A DNA stretch of 64,000 nucleotides from JBBRQP01 sp038226175 (GTDB taxonomy: Bacteria; Cyanobacteriota; Cyanobacteriia; Gloeobacterales; Anthocerotibacteraceae), in assembly GCA_038226175.1 (NCBI GenBank), contig JBBRQP010000001.1, positions 15,192 to 79,191 on the forward strand. The letters are read 5' to 3'. Made by a program: the position numbers and the translations under genes. Under the pieces are notes generated by a model that had not been told where the DNA came from, did no database searches, and was given only the letters and a program-made list of their open reading frames with translations. Positions 44,402 to 53,387 of this stretch are shown here, one piece after another (position 1 is the first letter of the stretch; the number at the start of each line of letters is the position of its first letter).

Positions 44402-44589
44402 CTCGACACTCCTTAGACAAACTCAAGTATCAGGTGTAGGTGGAAGCAACAGGGGTAGTGGAGCTTCACAGGTAATACTAAGGCATTGATGACATGATCA
44501 CAAGTCTTGTGGCATACGTAAATATGCAAAATTTATTGTTTCGAGCTGAGGAGAAGGTTAGGCTTAAGTGAGGTAGTCAAGGTAAGCCC

Positions 44590-45924
44590 ATGGTTTTCGA
44601 TTGGTTTAGCCGTCGCTTTAAAAAAGATGGCGCTCCTGAAAATGCAGAAGTAGTCACCGAGACTGAGTTTCTGACTATTGAAAAGACTCCACAACAGAGC
44701 GATCAACCCATAGCAGTTGAACCTGAACCAACGCCTGAAATTGCGACTAATTGGCAGGATATCCTAGGTTATCAGCCCGCGCATCCCTATCCCTCCTCAC
44801 CAGTTAGTGAACCAGAGGCTGTGAATACCGCATTTGTGACCCAACCTGAGCCAGTTGCAGAGATCGCGCCAGAAGAAGCGTTGATACTAGCTGATACGGA
44901 AGATCAAGATGAGGAGTACGAAGAAGAAGGTTTCCAATGGTCTGAGGAAATTCTTGCAGCTCAAGGACGTAATGGCGACGAAATAGACCCAGACGAACTA
45001 ACTTGGCTACAAAAATTACGGGCTGGTTTGGGACGTACACGCCAAGGGTTAGTTGCACCTTTACTGATGTTGATGAATTTTGTCGGTAAAGGACCCATTA
45101 GCTTAGAGCAGCTAGATGACCTTGAGACGATTTTGTTGCAGGCCGATGTGGGTGTAAGCACCAGTGAAAAGATCTTGCAAACCCTGAAACAACAAGCGAT
45201 TCAAGCGGGTGGTCTCAAGGGTGACCAAGTTTTACCCCTAGTCAAGCAGCTCTTGCGCGAACAGCTCGATAGTGTTGATCCTTGGTTTGCACCCGAGCGG
45301 GGCGTTCTAAATATTTGGTTGGTTGTTGGGGTTAATGGCACGGGCAAAACCACGACTATTGGTAAAATTGCCCATCTAGCCCAAAAATCCGGTTACAAAA
45401 CTTTGATCGCTGCCGCCGATACCTTTCGTGCCGCCGCAGTCGAGCAGGTCAAAGCCTGGGGTGAGCGTTCGGATGTCGAAGTGATTGCCAATCCACAGGC
45501 AGGAGCTGACCCGGCAGCCGTCGTCTACGATGCATTAGCCGCCGCTCAGGTACGCAAAACTGACCTCTTGTTAGTGGATACGGCTGGACGCTTACAAAAC
45601 AAAAAAAATCTGATGGCTGAACTTACTAAAATTCGGCGGGTTATTGATAGTCGCAGTGAAAATGCCAATGTCGAAGCGTTACTGGTACTTGATGCCACAA
45701 CGGGACAAAATGGCCTAAGTCAAGCACGGTTATTTACGGAAGCTGCTGATCTGAGTGGTATTGTTCTGACTAAGCTTGATGGCACGGCGAAAGGTGGCAT
45801 TGCAATTGCGATTGTTAACGAGTTGGGTTTGCCGATCCGGTTTGTGGGTGTGGGTGAAAAAATAGATGACCTGCGACCTTTTTCGAGCTACGAATTTGTT
45901 GAGGCTATGTTTGCTGACTTGTAA
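44590..45924 (+). CDS. ftsY: signal recognition particle receptor FtsY
   Basis: 444 residues. A long acidic, Glu/Pro-rich N-terminal A domain (about 1-130) is followed by the NG domain: the N bundle (about 135-235), G1 GVNGTGKTTTIGKIA (about 247), DTFRAAAVEQV (about 278), DTAGRLQNK (about 331) and TKLDGTAKGG (about 395). FtsY is the membrane receptor that docks ribosome-SRP complexes at the translocon. The gene is alone on its strand, upstream of petJ. Confidence 0.97.
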   Translation: MVFDWFSRRFKKDGAPENAEVVTETEFLTIEKTPQQSDQPIAVEPEPTPEIATNWQDILGYQPAHPYPSSPVSEPEAVNTAFVTQPEPVAEIAPEEALILADTEDQDEEYEEEGFQWSEEILAAQGRNGDEIDPDELTWLQKLRAGLGRTRQGLVAPLLMLMNFVGKGPISLEQLDDLETILLQADVGVSTSEKILQTLKQQAIQAGGLKGDQVLPLVKQLLREQLDSVDPWFAPERGVLNIWLVVGVNGTGKTTTIGKIAHLAQKSGYKTLIAAADTFRAAAVEQVKAWGERSDVEVIANPQAGADPAAVVYDALAAAQVRKTDLLLVDTAGRLQNKKNLMAELTKIRRVIDSRSENANVEALLVLDATTGQNGLSQARLFTEAADLSGIVLTKLDGTAKGGIAIAIVNELGLPIRFVGVGEKIDDLRPFSSYEFVEAMFADL

Positions 45925-46059
45925 ACTCGAGCAAGTTTGACGCGCTGTCTTTTGCTTTGGGCAGGAGTTTATCCTAAGGTGATGCTCATGCGGTTTCAGT
46001 CTGTAATCTTTTTTTGCTAAAAGCTCTTGCAAACCGTGTGTCATTCATTGAGGTTTTTT

Positions 46060-46389
46060 GTGAATAACAAATTCGCTATTTTGCTTGTCTTGGCAACTTG
46101 CGCAACACCTGCTGTCTTGTCCGCACCTGATCTCGCTGTTGGTAAATCTGTTTTTGGTGCTAATTGTGCTGCCTGTCATGCCGGAGGCCGTAATAATATC
46201 AAAGCAGAAAAAAATCTCAAATTAGCGGCTCTCAAACAATATCAAATGGATGCCCCGGCTGCCATCGTCAAGCAGGTTACCTATGGCAAGCCACCGATGC
46301 CCGCATTTGGCAAAAAGCTAACACCTGTCCAGATTGAAAGTGTTGCTGCCTATGTTTTGGCTCAGGCCAATAAGGACTGGAAAAATTAA
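46060..46389 (+). CDS. petJ: cytochrome c6-like protein
   Basis: 109 residues from the GTG at 46060, which has TGAGG six bases upstream; an in-frame TTG at 46027 lacks support. A Sec signal peptide (cleavage near VLSAPD, about residue 22) is followed by a class I c-type domain with the haem site CAACHAGG (about 37) and axial Met in MPAFGKKL (about 82). The ending VAAYVLAQANKDW is characteristic of cytochrome c6. The protein carries electrons from cytochrome b6f to photosystem I or to the terminal oxidase in the lumen or periplasm. It has its own terminator. Confidence 0.9.
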   Translation: MNNKFAILLVLATCATPAVLSAPDLAVGKSVFGANCAACHAGGRNNIKAEKNLKLAALKQYQMDAPAAIVKQVTYGKPPMPAFGKKLTPVQIESVAAYVLAQANKDWKN

Positions 46390-46437
46390 TCCTTTAAATT
46401 AATCCTTTCTAGCTCCTCTAACAATTTTTCTCTCGCT

Positions 46438-46462
46438 GCCCCACTCAGGTGGGGCTTTTTTT
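46438..46462 (+). terminator. intrinsic terminator of petJ
   Basis: GCCCCAC-TCAG-GTGGGGC, a perfect 7-bp stem with a 4-base loop, is followed by seven T (46456-46462). Confidence 0.95.
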
Positions 46463-46554
46463 GTCTAGCAATCGGGGTTAAGTTATTTACAAATTCTCAC
46501 TAGAGCCTCACGCCTTCTCACACCTCGCCAAAGCACGAATGCTAAAGTTAGATT

Positions 46555-47148
46555 ATGCGTTGGAACAGCTTCATGAAGAATGAGTTTAAGTTTGCGATAG
46601 TAGGAACCGTTGCCGGACTTCTCTTGTGGGGTGTTTGGGCGGTTACTAACAATAAGTCTGAGACAACTATCACGATCAACACACCAGAATCTTCTTCAGT
46701 AATGCCGATACCGCCGGAGCCTCCGACACCACCAACTCCGCCCTCTACACCTACCACGAACAACCATAAATTTAATTTAAAAGATGTTGATCTCAGCGGT
46801 GTCAATCTCAGTGGCAGTGATTTGAGCGGTCTTAACTTGACAGGCAAAGATTTTAGTGGAGCTAATTTAGAAAATGTGAATCTCAAAGGCGCTAATCTCA
46901 AGGATAGTGATCTCTCAGGTGCCAATCTTAGTAAAACTAATTTTAGTGGGGCTAACCTAACTTCGGTGGATCTCAGTGGTGCCAATATCGAATCATCGGA
47001 TCTTAGCCAAAGTAACTTAACAGATGCTGATCTCAGTGGCGCTAATATGCAAAAAGTTAATCTCAATGGTGCAATCCTAAAAAATACTGATCTTGAGGGC
47101 GCCAATATTGATGAGGAAACGATGAAACAGATCGCTTCACATAAATAA
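46555..47148 (+). CDS. membrane-anchored pentapeptide-repeat protein
   Basis: 197 residues (191 if the ATG at 46573 is used). There is one N-terminal span (FAIVGTVAGLLLWGVWAV), a Pro/Thr-rich linker (about 52-70) and then about 22 tandem A(D/N)LXX-type pentapeptides (DLSGVNLSGSDLSGLNLTG) to residue 185. The right-handed quadrilateral helix they form is a protein-interaction surface. The repeats would lie outside the cytoplasmic membrane. The regular repeats also produce a long shadow frame on the other strand. It lies 15 bases before a second such gene. Confidence 0.9.
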   Translation: MRWNSFMKNEFKFAIVGTVAGLLLWGVWAVTNNKSETTITINTPESSSVMPIPPEPPTPPTPPSTPTTNNHKFNLKDVDLSGVNLSGSDLSGLNLTGKDFSGANLENVNLKGANLKDSDLSGANLSKTNFSGANLTSVDLSGANIESSDLSQSNLTDADLSGANMQKVNLNGAILKNTDLEGANIDEETMKQIASHK

Positions 47149-47163
47149 AAAGGAATCGCTCTC

Positions 47164-47670
47164 ATGCATCGCTTTGTCAAATTGTTTCTCGCTGGCATAG
47201 TTTCTGTTTGTCAAACTGTTGATATCCAAGCTCAAACACTCCCGATTATCAAACAATTTGAACTTGGGGTTAAAAAGATCTTTAATGTTGAGCAAGTGAC
47301 TCAGACAGGCATTGATTTGAGAGGCGCTAATTTAAATGATTTGGATTTACGCGGTGTCAATCTCAGCGGCAAAGATCTGACGGGTGCTAATCTCAATAAT
47401 GTACAACTTCAAGGGGCTAGATTAGTCGGCACTAATCTCACTGGTGCTAATCTGACGAATGTAAACCTGCAGGGTGCTAACTTGGAACGAGCTATTCTCA
47501 AAGGCGCTAATTTAGGACAAGCTGACTTTAGAAATAGTAATTTAACATCGGTAAATCTCAGTGGTGCTAACATTCAACAGACGCAGTTTAAGGGAGCTAA
47601 GACTAACCGACTCAATTTGTCGGGGGCTAACCTAGATGCGCCGAGTTTGCGCAACTTAACTCAAAACTAA
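47164..47670 (+). CDS. secreted pentapeptide-repeat protein
   Basis: 168 residues. A short signal peptide (about residues 1-24, ending near IQAQT) is followed by a 20-residue lead-in (KQFELGVKKIFNVEQVTQTG) and about 20 pentapeptide repeats (DLRGANLNDLDLRGVNLSG). AAGGA lies before the ATG. It follows a membrane-anchored pentapeptide gene, and the two probably arose by duplication and act at the same site. Its stop overlaps the convergent helicase gene by 4 bases. Confidence 0.9.
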   Translation: MHRFVKLFLAGIVSVCQTVDIQAQTLPIIKQFELGVKKIFNVEQVTQTGIDLRGANLNDLDLRGVNLSGKDLTGANLNNVQLQGARLVGTNLTGANLTNVNLQGANLERAILKGANLGQADFRNSNLTSVNLSGANIQQTQFKGAKTNRLNLSGANLDAPSLRNLTQN

Positions 47671-50600
47671 GAAAAGAGAAACTCTAGATCTTTTTGCGAA
47701 AGACTTTTAACAATTGCCGTATCTAGATTGAGCATCTGATTGGCTAATTCAGATTTATCTCGTTGGAGTTGAAGAACTTTTTCTTCGATAGTACCCCGAG
47801 TAATCAGTTTGTAATTAAATACCGGCTTGGTCTGCCCAATGCGATGAGCGCGATCAGTAGCTTGTGCTTCAACCGCTGGATTCCACCAAGGGTCATAGTG
47901 AATAACATAGTCAGCACCTGTTAGATTAAGACCCGTACCACCCGCCTTAAGACTAATCAAAAAGACTTGCTTACCCTGCGCGCTATTAAAGCGTTTGACC
48001 CGCTCTTGACGCTCAAGAGCTGTAGTACCGCCATCCAAATATTCATAAGTGATCTGAGCTTGCTCTAGGGCACGTTTTAATAAGGAAAGCATTGTCACAA
48101 ACTGACTGAAGATTAGCACGCGATGGCCTTCTTCAAGAATGGGTTCGAGGAGTTCGAGGAGCTGTTGTAATTTAGCCGAATCTTCTGGAGTGTGGCTATC
48201 TGCAACTAAGCGCGGGTCGCAGCAAACTTGGCGTAATTTGAGTAAGGCTGCCAAGATCGACATTTGCGCACTTCCTAGACCATGAATTGCCACATCCCCA
48301 AAGATTTGGCTACGACATTGTTCCAGAGTTCTGAGATACAAGATTTGTTGATTACCACTAAGACTGCAAAAGTTGAGAATATCAGTTTTGGCCGGGAGGT
48401 CTTTTTCAACTTGAGTTTTGAGACGACGTAAGATAAAGGGTTTGATTTTACTTTGCAGGGCTTGGGCGACCTGAGTATCTCCTGCATTGATCGGGCGCTC
48501 ATATTTTTCGAGAAATTGTTTTTGTTCTCCCAAAAAACCGGGCATCAAAAAATCAAAAATTGACCACAATTCTAGAAGCCGATTTTCAATAGGTGTACCA
48601 CTCAAAGCTAGTGTATGTAAACTCTGTAATTGCTTAACTGACTTCGCAGCAATCGATTCGGGATTTTTGATGTTTTGTGCTTCATCCAATACAACATAAC
48701 TAAACAAAAAGTCCTTGAGAAAACTGATATCTCGACGCATAATGCCATAGGTCGTAAAATAAACTTGGGGTTGCTTGGGGCGTGCTAATAACTCTTGACG
48801 ATCGGTACCCAAAAACAACTCAGTCCGTAAGGTGGGCGTAAATTTGCGGGCTTCATCTTGCCAGTTATAAACAACCGAAGTTGGTGCAATAATCAGGGTT
48901 GGCGGTGCGTCGGGATGGGTTGTATGGTGCGCGAGTAATAACGTTAATGTCTGAACAGATTTCCCCAATCCCATATCATCGGCGAGTATACCACCTAAGC
49001 CAAAGCGCGATAGGAAGCGCAGCCAATTGACCCCAGTCGTCTGATAAATTCGTAATTCACCACGCAAGCCCTCAGGCAAAGGCGTGACAGGAATATCATC
49101 AAGGTGACGCAACTGTTCTAAAAACTGCGTCAGCGGTGGATCAAGGGTGACCTCAACTTCTTCAGCTAGTAACGCATCGACTAAAGGCAAAACTTGATAA
49201 AGTGGACGCGGCTGATGAAAATCCAAATCGACACTGCGTAAGAGTCGGTCTAAGGTTCGCGCCGGGAAAGCAGAAAACTCACCGCCTTCGCCACGATAAT
49301 ACCCTAATCCTTTAGCAACGAGTCCCTGTAAATCCTCTAAATTAGCGGCTTCAGAACCATTATGCGCACTAAATTGAACCCGGAATTTTGGTTGTTCAAG
49401 CGTAAGTCGAGCCTGGAATTTCAGAGGCTCAGGATGCAGTCGATAATGCATTAGAACCTCTAAGCCATTGACTTCCCAACTTTGACCGTACTGCCGCAAA
49501 AAAGTCAGCGCTTCGAGTCCACGGGCACCACTAAAAAAGAAACGGTCACCACTGACGCGGTCAGGCTGAAGATTTTGTAAAAGTTGACGCAATTGCATTT
49601 CTTGGGCTACCAAACGGCGTACCCAAAGACTTTGACCATCAGCGCCGACAAAACGACTGTAGCTACGTTCAAGATCAGCATTGAGCATCTCGGCCGGAAC
49701 CACCAGCGTCCCATAACGAAAACCCAGCTGTAGTAGTAAAGTTTGGTTAGAGTTAGTCAAGACATCAGAACGCACACCTTCTTTTTCACTGAGGGCGACA
49801 ACCACTTGCGGGGTTTCCTGGATCACTTGCGGCGCTGGGGAGCCAGTTTCAGTCACAAATTCGACATTAGACAGCGTTTGTAGCTGTGGCCAAGTCCGTA
49901 ATAAAAAATTCGGGACTTGGGTTTCTTTGAGGCTCATTGTCCCCGCACTATCGAGCTGTTGACCACAGGCTTTGAGCCAAGCGAGATCGGCTGGGTAAAA
50001 TAGGCTTCCACTCAAAACCCAACCAGGTGTGCCGGGAATAAATAAGGCTTCTGGGAGTGGTTCTCCTGCGGCTATGGCATAGAGCTGTCCATTAATGTCT
50101 CCGGTTGCAGTCTCTGTCAAAACTAGACGCACCTGAGCCAGGGTTTCGGTGAAATGTAGCTTCTCTGCGGTCATTACATTGATGAGGCGTACCGCGTAAC
50201 GGGTGAAGTCTAAAACTACGCCTTCTTGGCCTAGGGGTACGCGATGACCCCCTGCTTCTCCAGCAATATTTTGGGGTAGCGCAATTAAGTAGTCCGCCAA
50301 TCTGCGCGCAGGGTCAGCTTCAGGCAAAATCTGTAAGGCTTGGGGCGGGATTTTGAGAATATTCACTTTACCCGTCGGCTGAGCAGGCATGATGCCTAAA
50401 ATTAGAGCCATGGGGCGGGGCAAAAGCAGGAAACCCATCTCAAAAGCAGGATCTGTGGCAATAGCTAGTCCCGTAGTATCCAAAAAGTCTTTGGGGTCAA
50501 TGGCGGGTAACTCTTCACGGCGGTCACGGGCTTGTTCGAGTAAATCTTTGACCTGATTACGCAGGTTACGATCGCGGCGTTGGAGATACTGCAATAAGAC

Positions 50601-50894
50601 AGCCACGCGGTGCTTGCAAATCTCTTCAAAATAAGGACAACTGCAGGTACTTTCAAATTTACCGACTTCTGTCAAAGTAATTGCCACTTGATAAGGCTGT
50701 TCTTCAGAGCCACTGACTTGGGCTTTGATGTTTTGAAGATCAGGCTCTTGGTAGTCCACAACCCGATTACGCAAAAAATATCGTGCGCCTCGCCCAAAAA
50801 CGCCTTCACTGGCACCATCTTGTACTGCTTTGAGGGTCAGCAGCGCTGCGGGGGATTTGATAACTTTTTTCTGGGGCTTTGGTGCATCGGACAT
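47667..50894 (-). CDS. SNF2 family helicase with N-terminal SWIM zinc finger
   Basis: 1075 residues from ATG 50894 (MSDAPKPQKK); the frame is open upstream but without conserved codons. A SWIM motif STCSCPYFEEICKH lies at about residue 75. A long helical region follows, then the helicase core: Walker A DDMGLGKSVQTL (about 635), DEAQN (about 733), SGTPIENRL (about 763), and motif VI TDRAHRIGQ (about 1015). Bacterial SNF2 proteins remodel RNA polymerase or DNA-bound complexes; the exact role is unknown. The gene is monocistronic and diverges from glgB. Confidence 0.93.
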   Translation of the reverse strand: MSDAPKPQKKVIKSPAALLTLKAVQDGASEGVFGRGARYFLRNRVVDYQEPDLQNIKAQVSGSEEQPYQVAITLTEVGKFESTCSCPYFEEICKHRVAVLLQYLQRRDRNLRNQVKDLLEQARDRREELPAIDPKDFLDTTGLAIATDPAFEMGFLLLPRPMALILGIMPAQPTGKVNILKIPPQALQILPEADPARRLADYLIALPQNIAGEAGGHRVPLGQEGVVLDFTRYAVRLINVMTAEKLHFTETLAQVRLVLTETATGDINGQLYAIAAGEPLPEALFIPGTPGWVLSGSLFYPADLAWLKACGQQLDSAGTMSLKETQVPNFLLRTWPQLQTLSNVEFVTETGSPAPQVIQETPQVVVALSEKEGVRSDVLTNSNQTLLLQLGFRYGTLVVPAEMLNADLERSYSRFVGADGQSLWVRRLVAQEMQLRQLLQNLQPDRVSGDRFFFSGARGLEALTFLRQYGQSWEVNGLEVLMHYRLHPEPLKFQARLTLEQPKFRVQFSAHNGSEAANLEDLQGLVAKGLGYYRGEGGEFSAFPARTLDRLLRSVDLDFHQPRPLYQVLPLVDALLAEEVEVTLDPPLTQFLEQLRHLDDIPVTPLPEGLRGELRIYQTTGVNWLRFLSRFGLGGILADDMGLGKSVQTLTLLLAHHTTHPDAPPTLIIAPTSVVYNWQDEARKFTPTLRTELFLGTDRQELLARPKQPQVYFTTYGIMRRDISFLKDFLFSYVVLDEAQNIKNPESIAAKSVKQLQSLHTLALSGTPIENRLLELWSIFDFLMPGFLGEQKQFLEKYERPINAGDTQVAQALQSKIKPFILRRLKTQVEKDLPAKTDILNFCSLSGNQQILYLRTLEQCRSQIFGDVAIHGLGSAQMSILAALLKLRQVCCDPRLVADSHTPEDSAKLQQLLELLEPILEEGHRVLIFSQFVTMLSLLKRALEQAQITYEYLDGGTTALERQERVKRFNSAQGKQVFLISLKAGGTGLNLTGADYVIHYDPWWNPAVEAQATDRAHRIGQTKPVFNYKLITRGTIEEKVLQLQRDKSELANQMLNLDTAIVKSLSQKDLEFLFS

Positions 50895-51024
50895 AGTCGA
50901 AATCTTAACCTGCGTTTGGGGTTGTGTGCAAATCCTTAGACTCCTAATGGATTTAGAAAGATTTCGAGAAAAAGGGCTTTGTGATGCCATAATGCATCTG
51001 TTCGTAACCCAACTGATCAACCTT

Positions 51025-53262
51025 ATGCCCGATTTTGAGGCGAGGCTTACACCTGTGACTTCTACTTCTCCCGAGCTTATTGAACGGTTAATTAGCAATC
51101 AGTATGCTGACCCGTTTGAGCTGTTGGGTTCACATCTGCATAGCACTGCCGAAAAAAACTATTGGGTTGTTCGTACTATTCAGCCTCAAGCGCGTGAGGT
51201 TTTTTTGGTAGATGTGAGCCAAAATATTGAATATCCGCTTCATCATACCTACCACTCAGATTTTTTTGAGATTAGTCTTGATCAAGAGCCCTTTATTTAC
51301 CAATTTCGGGTTGTTGATGAGACAGGGATAAGCCGACTAGTTCATGATCCTTATACTTTTAATAATAGCTTAATCACTGATTTTGATATTTATTTGTTTA
51401 GACAAGGCAATCACCATATCATTTATCAAAAATTGGGCGCCCACCCAGTTATGATCAATGGCACTAGCGGGGTCTCTTTTGCTGTCTGGGCTCCCAATGC
51501 TCGTAATGTGAGTGTCCTAGGTAATTTTAATCACTGGGATGGCAGATCCCATCAAATGCAGCCGTTACAAAATTCGGGTATTTGGTCATTATTTATCCCT
51601 GATCTGGGGCTTGACGAACTCTATAAATTTGAAATTAAAAATAGCTTGGGTCATATTTACGAAAAATCAGACCCTTATGGATTTGCTCACGAAGTTCGTC
51701 CCAAATTTGCTTCTATTGTTACGGATTTAGATACCTATATTTGGCGGGATCAAGAGTGGCTCAATCATCGTATTCACCGTCAACCTCACCGTGAAGCTGT
51801 AGCAATTTATGAGCTTCATATTGGCTCTTGGCGACGCATTGTTGAGGAAGAAAATCGCTGTCTAACCTATCGTGAATTAGCCAAAGAACTAATTCCCTAT
51901 GTTAAAGATATGGGATTTACCCATGTTGAGTTGATGCCGATTACCGAATACCCCTTTGATGGCTCTTGGGGTTATCAGGTAACAGGTTATTTTGCCCCAA
52001 CTTCACGCTATGGCAGCCCTCAAGATTTGATGTATTTTATTGATCAATGTCATTTAGCAGGAATTGGGGTGATTTTGGATTGGGTTCCCGCACATTTCCC
52101 CAAAGACGCTCATGGTCTGCGACGCTTTGATGGGACAGCCCTCTATGAGTATGAAGACCCGCGCATTGGCGAACATTTAACTTGGGGTACGTTAGTTTTT
52201 GATTATGGGCGTAATGAAGTCCGTAACTTTTTATTGGCTAGTGCCTTGTTTTGGTTTGATAAGTATCATATCGATGGCATTCGGGTGGATGCGGTAGCTT
52301 CGATGTTGTACCGTAGTTATGACCGTCCTGATGGAACTTGGATTGCTAATGAAAATGGTGGACGCGAACACTGGGAAGCCATTAATTTCTTGAAACAGCT
52401 CAATACAACAATCTTTAATTATCATCCCGGCGTACTCATGATCGCCGAAGAATCAACGGCTTGGCCACTGGTCTCTTGGCCGGTAAATGTCGGAGGGTTG
52501 GGATTTAATTTTAAGTGGAATATGGGGTGGATGCATGATACTTTGGCCTATTTTTCGACGGAGCCAGGATTACGCACCTATCATCACAATTTGATGACAT
52601 TCTCGATCACTTATGCAGCGGCAGAAAATTATATTGTGGCACTTTCTCATGATGAAGTTGTTCATATGAAAGGTTCTTTAATCAATAAGATGCCAGGAGA
52701 TTTATGGCAAAAATTAGCCAATGTTCGCACCCTAATGGGCTACATGTACGGACATCCGGGCAAAAAAAGTTTGTTTATGGGGATGGAGTTAGGGCAATGG
52801 CGAGAGTGGGATTTTGAGAGCAGTCTCGATTGGCATGTTCTTGATTTGCCGGCACATCGTTCTTTACAACGTTATCTAGCTGATTTGAATGAGTTATACG
52901 TACAGGAACCTGCGCTTTGGGAACAAGATTATGTGCCAGGTGGCTTCCGTTGGATTGATTGCCAAAATATTGCAGAAAGTGTGGTCGCATTTATTCGCTA
53001 TAGCCAGCATGATCATCTAATCTTTGTTTGCAACTTTACCCCACAGTTTTATCCGAGTTATCGCATTGGGGTACCAGAGGCAGGATTTTATCAAGAGTTG
53101 CTCAATAGTGATGCTGGAGATTATTGGGGTAGTGGTAAAGGAAATCTGGGTGGTGTTTGGACGGATCATATAAATTGTCATCAGTTGCCCTATTCACTAA
53201 ACCTCGCCATACCACCGCTGTCAGTGCTGATTCTCAAAAGACGCACTTCTCAGTTGAGATAG
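51025..53262 (+). CDS. glgB: 1,4-alpha-glucan branching enzyme GlgB
   Basis: 745 residues from ATG 51025. Other in-frame starts at 50947 and 50830 would add sequence unlike the family. Two N-terminal beta modules include a CBM48 (FAVWAPNARNVSVLGNFNHW, about residue 154). The GH13 barrel has DWVPAHFP (about 352), nucleophile Asp in GIRVDAVASML (about 419), Glu in MIAEESTAWP (about 472) and Asp in ALSHDEVVH (about 540). It makes the alpha-1,6 branches of glycogen. No other glycogen gene is adjacent. Confidence 0.96.
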   Translation: MPDFEARLTPVTSTSPELIERLISNQYADPFELLGSHLHSTAEKNYWVVRTIQPQAREVFLVDVSQNIEYPLHHTYHSDFFEISLDQEPFIYQFRVVDETGISRLVHDPYTFNNSLITDFDIYLFRQGNHHIIYQKLGAHPVMINGTSGVSFAVWAPNARNVSVLGNFNHWDGRSHQMQPLQNSGIWSLFIPDLGLDELYKFEIKNSLGHIYEKSDPYGFAHEVRPKFASIVTDLDTYIWRDQEWLNHRIHRQPHREAVAIYELHIGSWRRIVEEENRCLTYRELAKELIPYVKDMGFTHVELMPITEYPFDGSWGYQVTGYFAPTSRYGSPQDLMYFIDQCHLAGIGVILDWVPAHFPKDAHGLRRFDGTALYEYEDPRIGEHLTWGTLVFDYGRNEVRNFLLASALFWFDKYHIDGIRVDAVASMLYRSYDRPDGTWIANENGGREHWEAINFLKQLNTTIFNYHPGVLMIAEESTAWPLVSWPVNVGGLGFNFKWNMGWMHDTLAYFSTEPGLRTYHHNLMTFSITYAAAENYIVALSHDEVVHMKGSLINKMPGDLWQKLANVRTLMGYMYGHPGKKSLFMGMELGQWREWDFESSLDWHVLDLPAHRSLQRYLADLNELYVQEPALWEQDYVPGGFRWIDCQNIAESVVAFIRYSQHDHLIFVCNFTPQFYPSYRIGVPEAGFYQELLNSDAGDYWGSGKGNLGGVWTDHINCHQLPYSLNLAIPPLSVLILKRRTSQLR

Positions 53263-53298
53263 CCCTCACCCCCGACCCCTCTCCCAAATTGGGAGAGG
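53261..53298. repeat. CCCTCACCCCCGACCCCTCTCCCAA-type repeat with hairpin
   Basis: The sequence starting at 53263 is the widespread bacterial interspersed repeat with the CCCTCACCCCC/CCTCTCCCAA pattern. CCTCTCCCAA (53278-53287) pairs with TTGGGAGAGG (53289-53298). It lies right after glgB and could act as a transcript end hairpin, though no T run follows. Confidence 0.75.
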
Positions 53299-53387
53299 AG
53301 AGCACGAATTTTAGATAGAACGAAAAATAACTCGACTGAGCTTCATCTTTTATGCAAAAAATAAGAAAGATAATCTAGAGAAGTGTG

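Noticed and set aside
46548..47198. 216-codon open frame on the minus strand
   Set aside because: It is the antisense of the pentapeptide-repeat gene; the repeat period keeps the other strand open, and the translation is low-complexity Leu/Arg/Ser.
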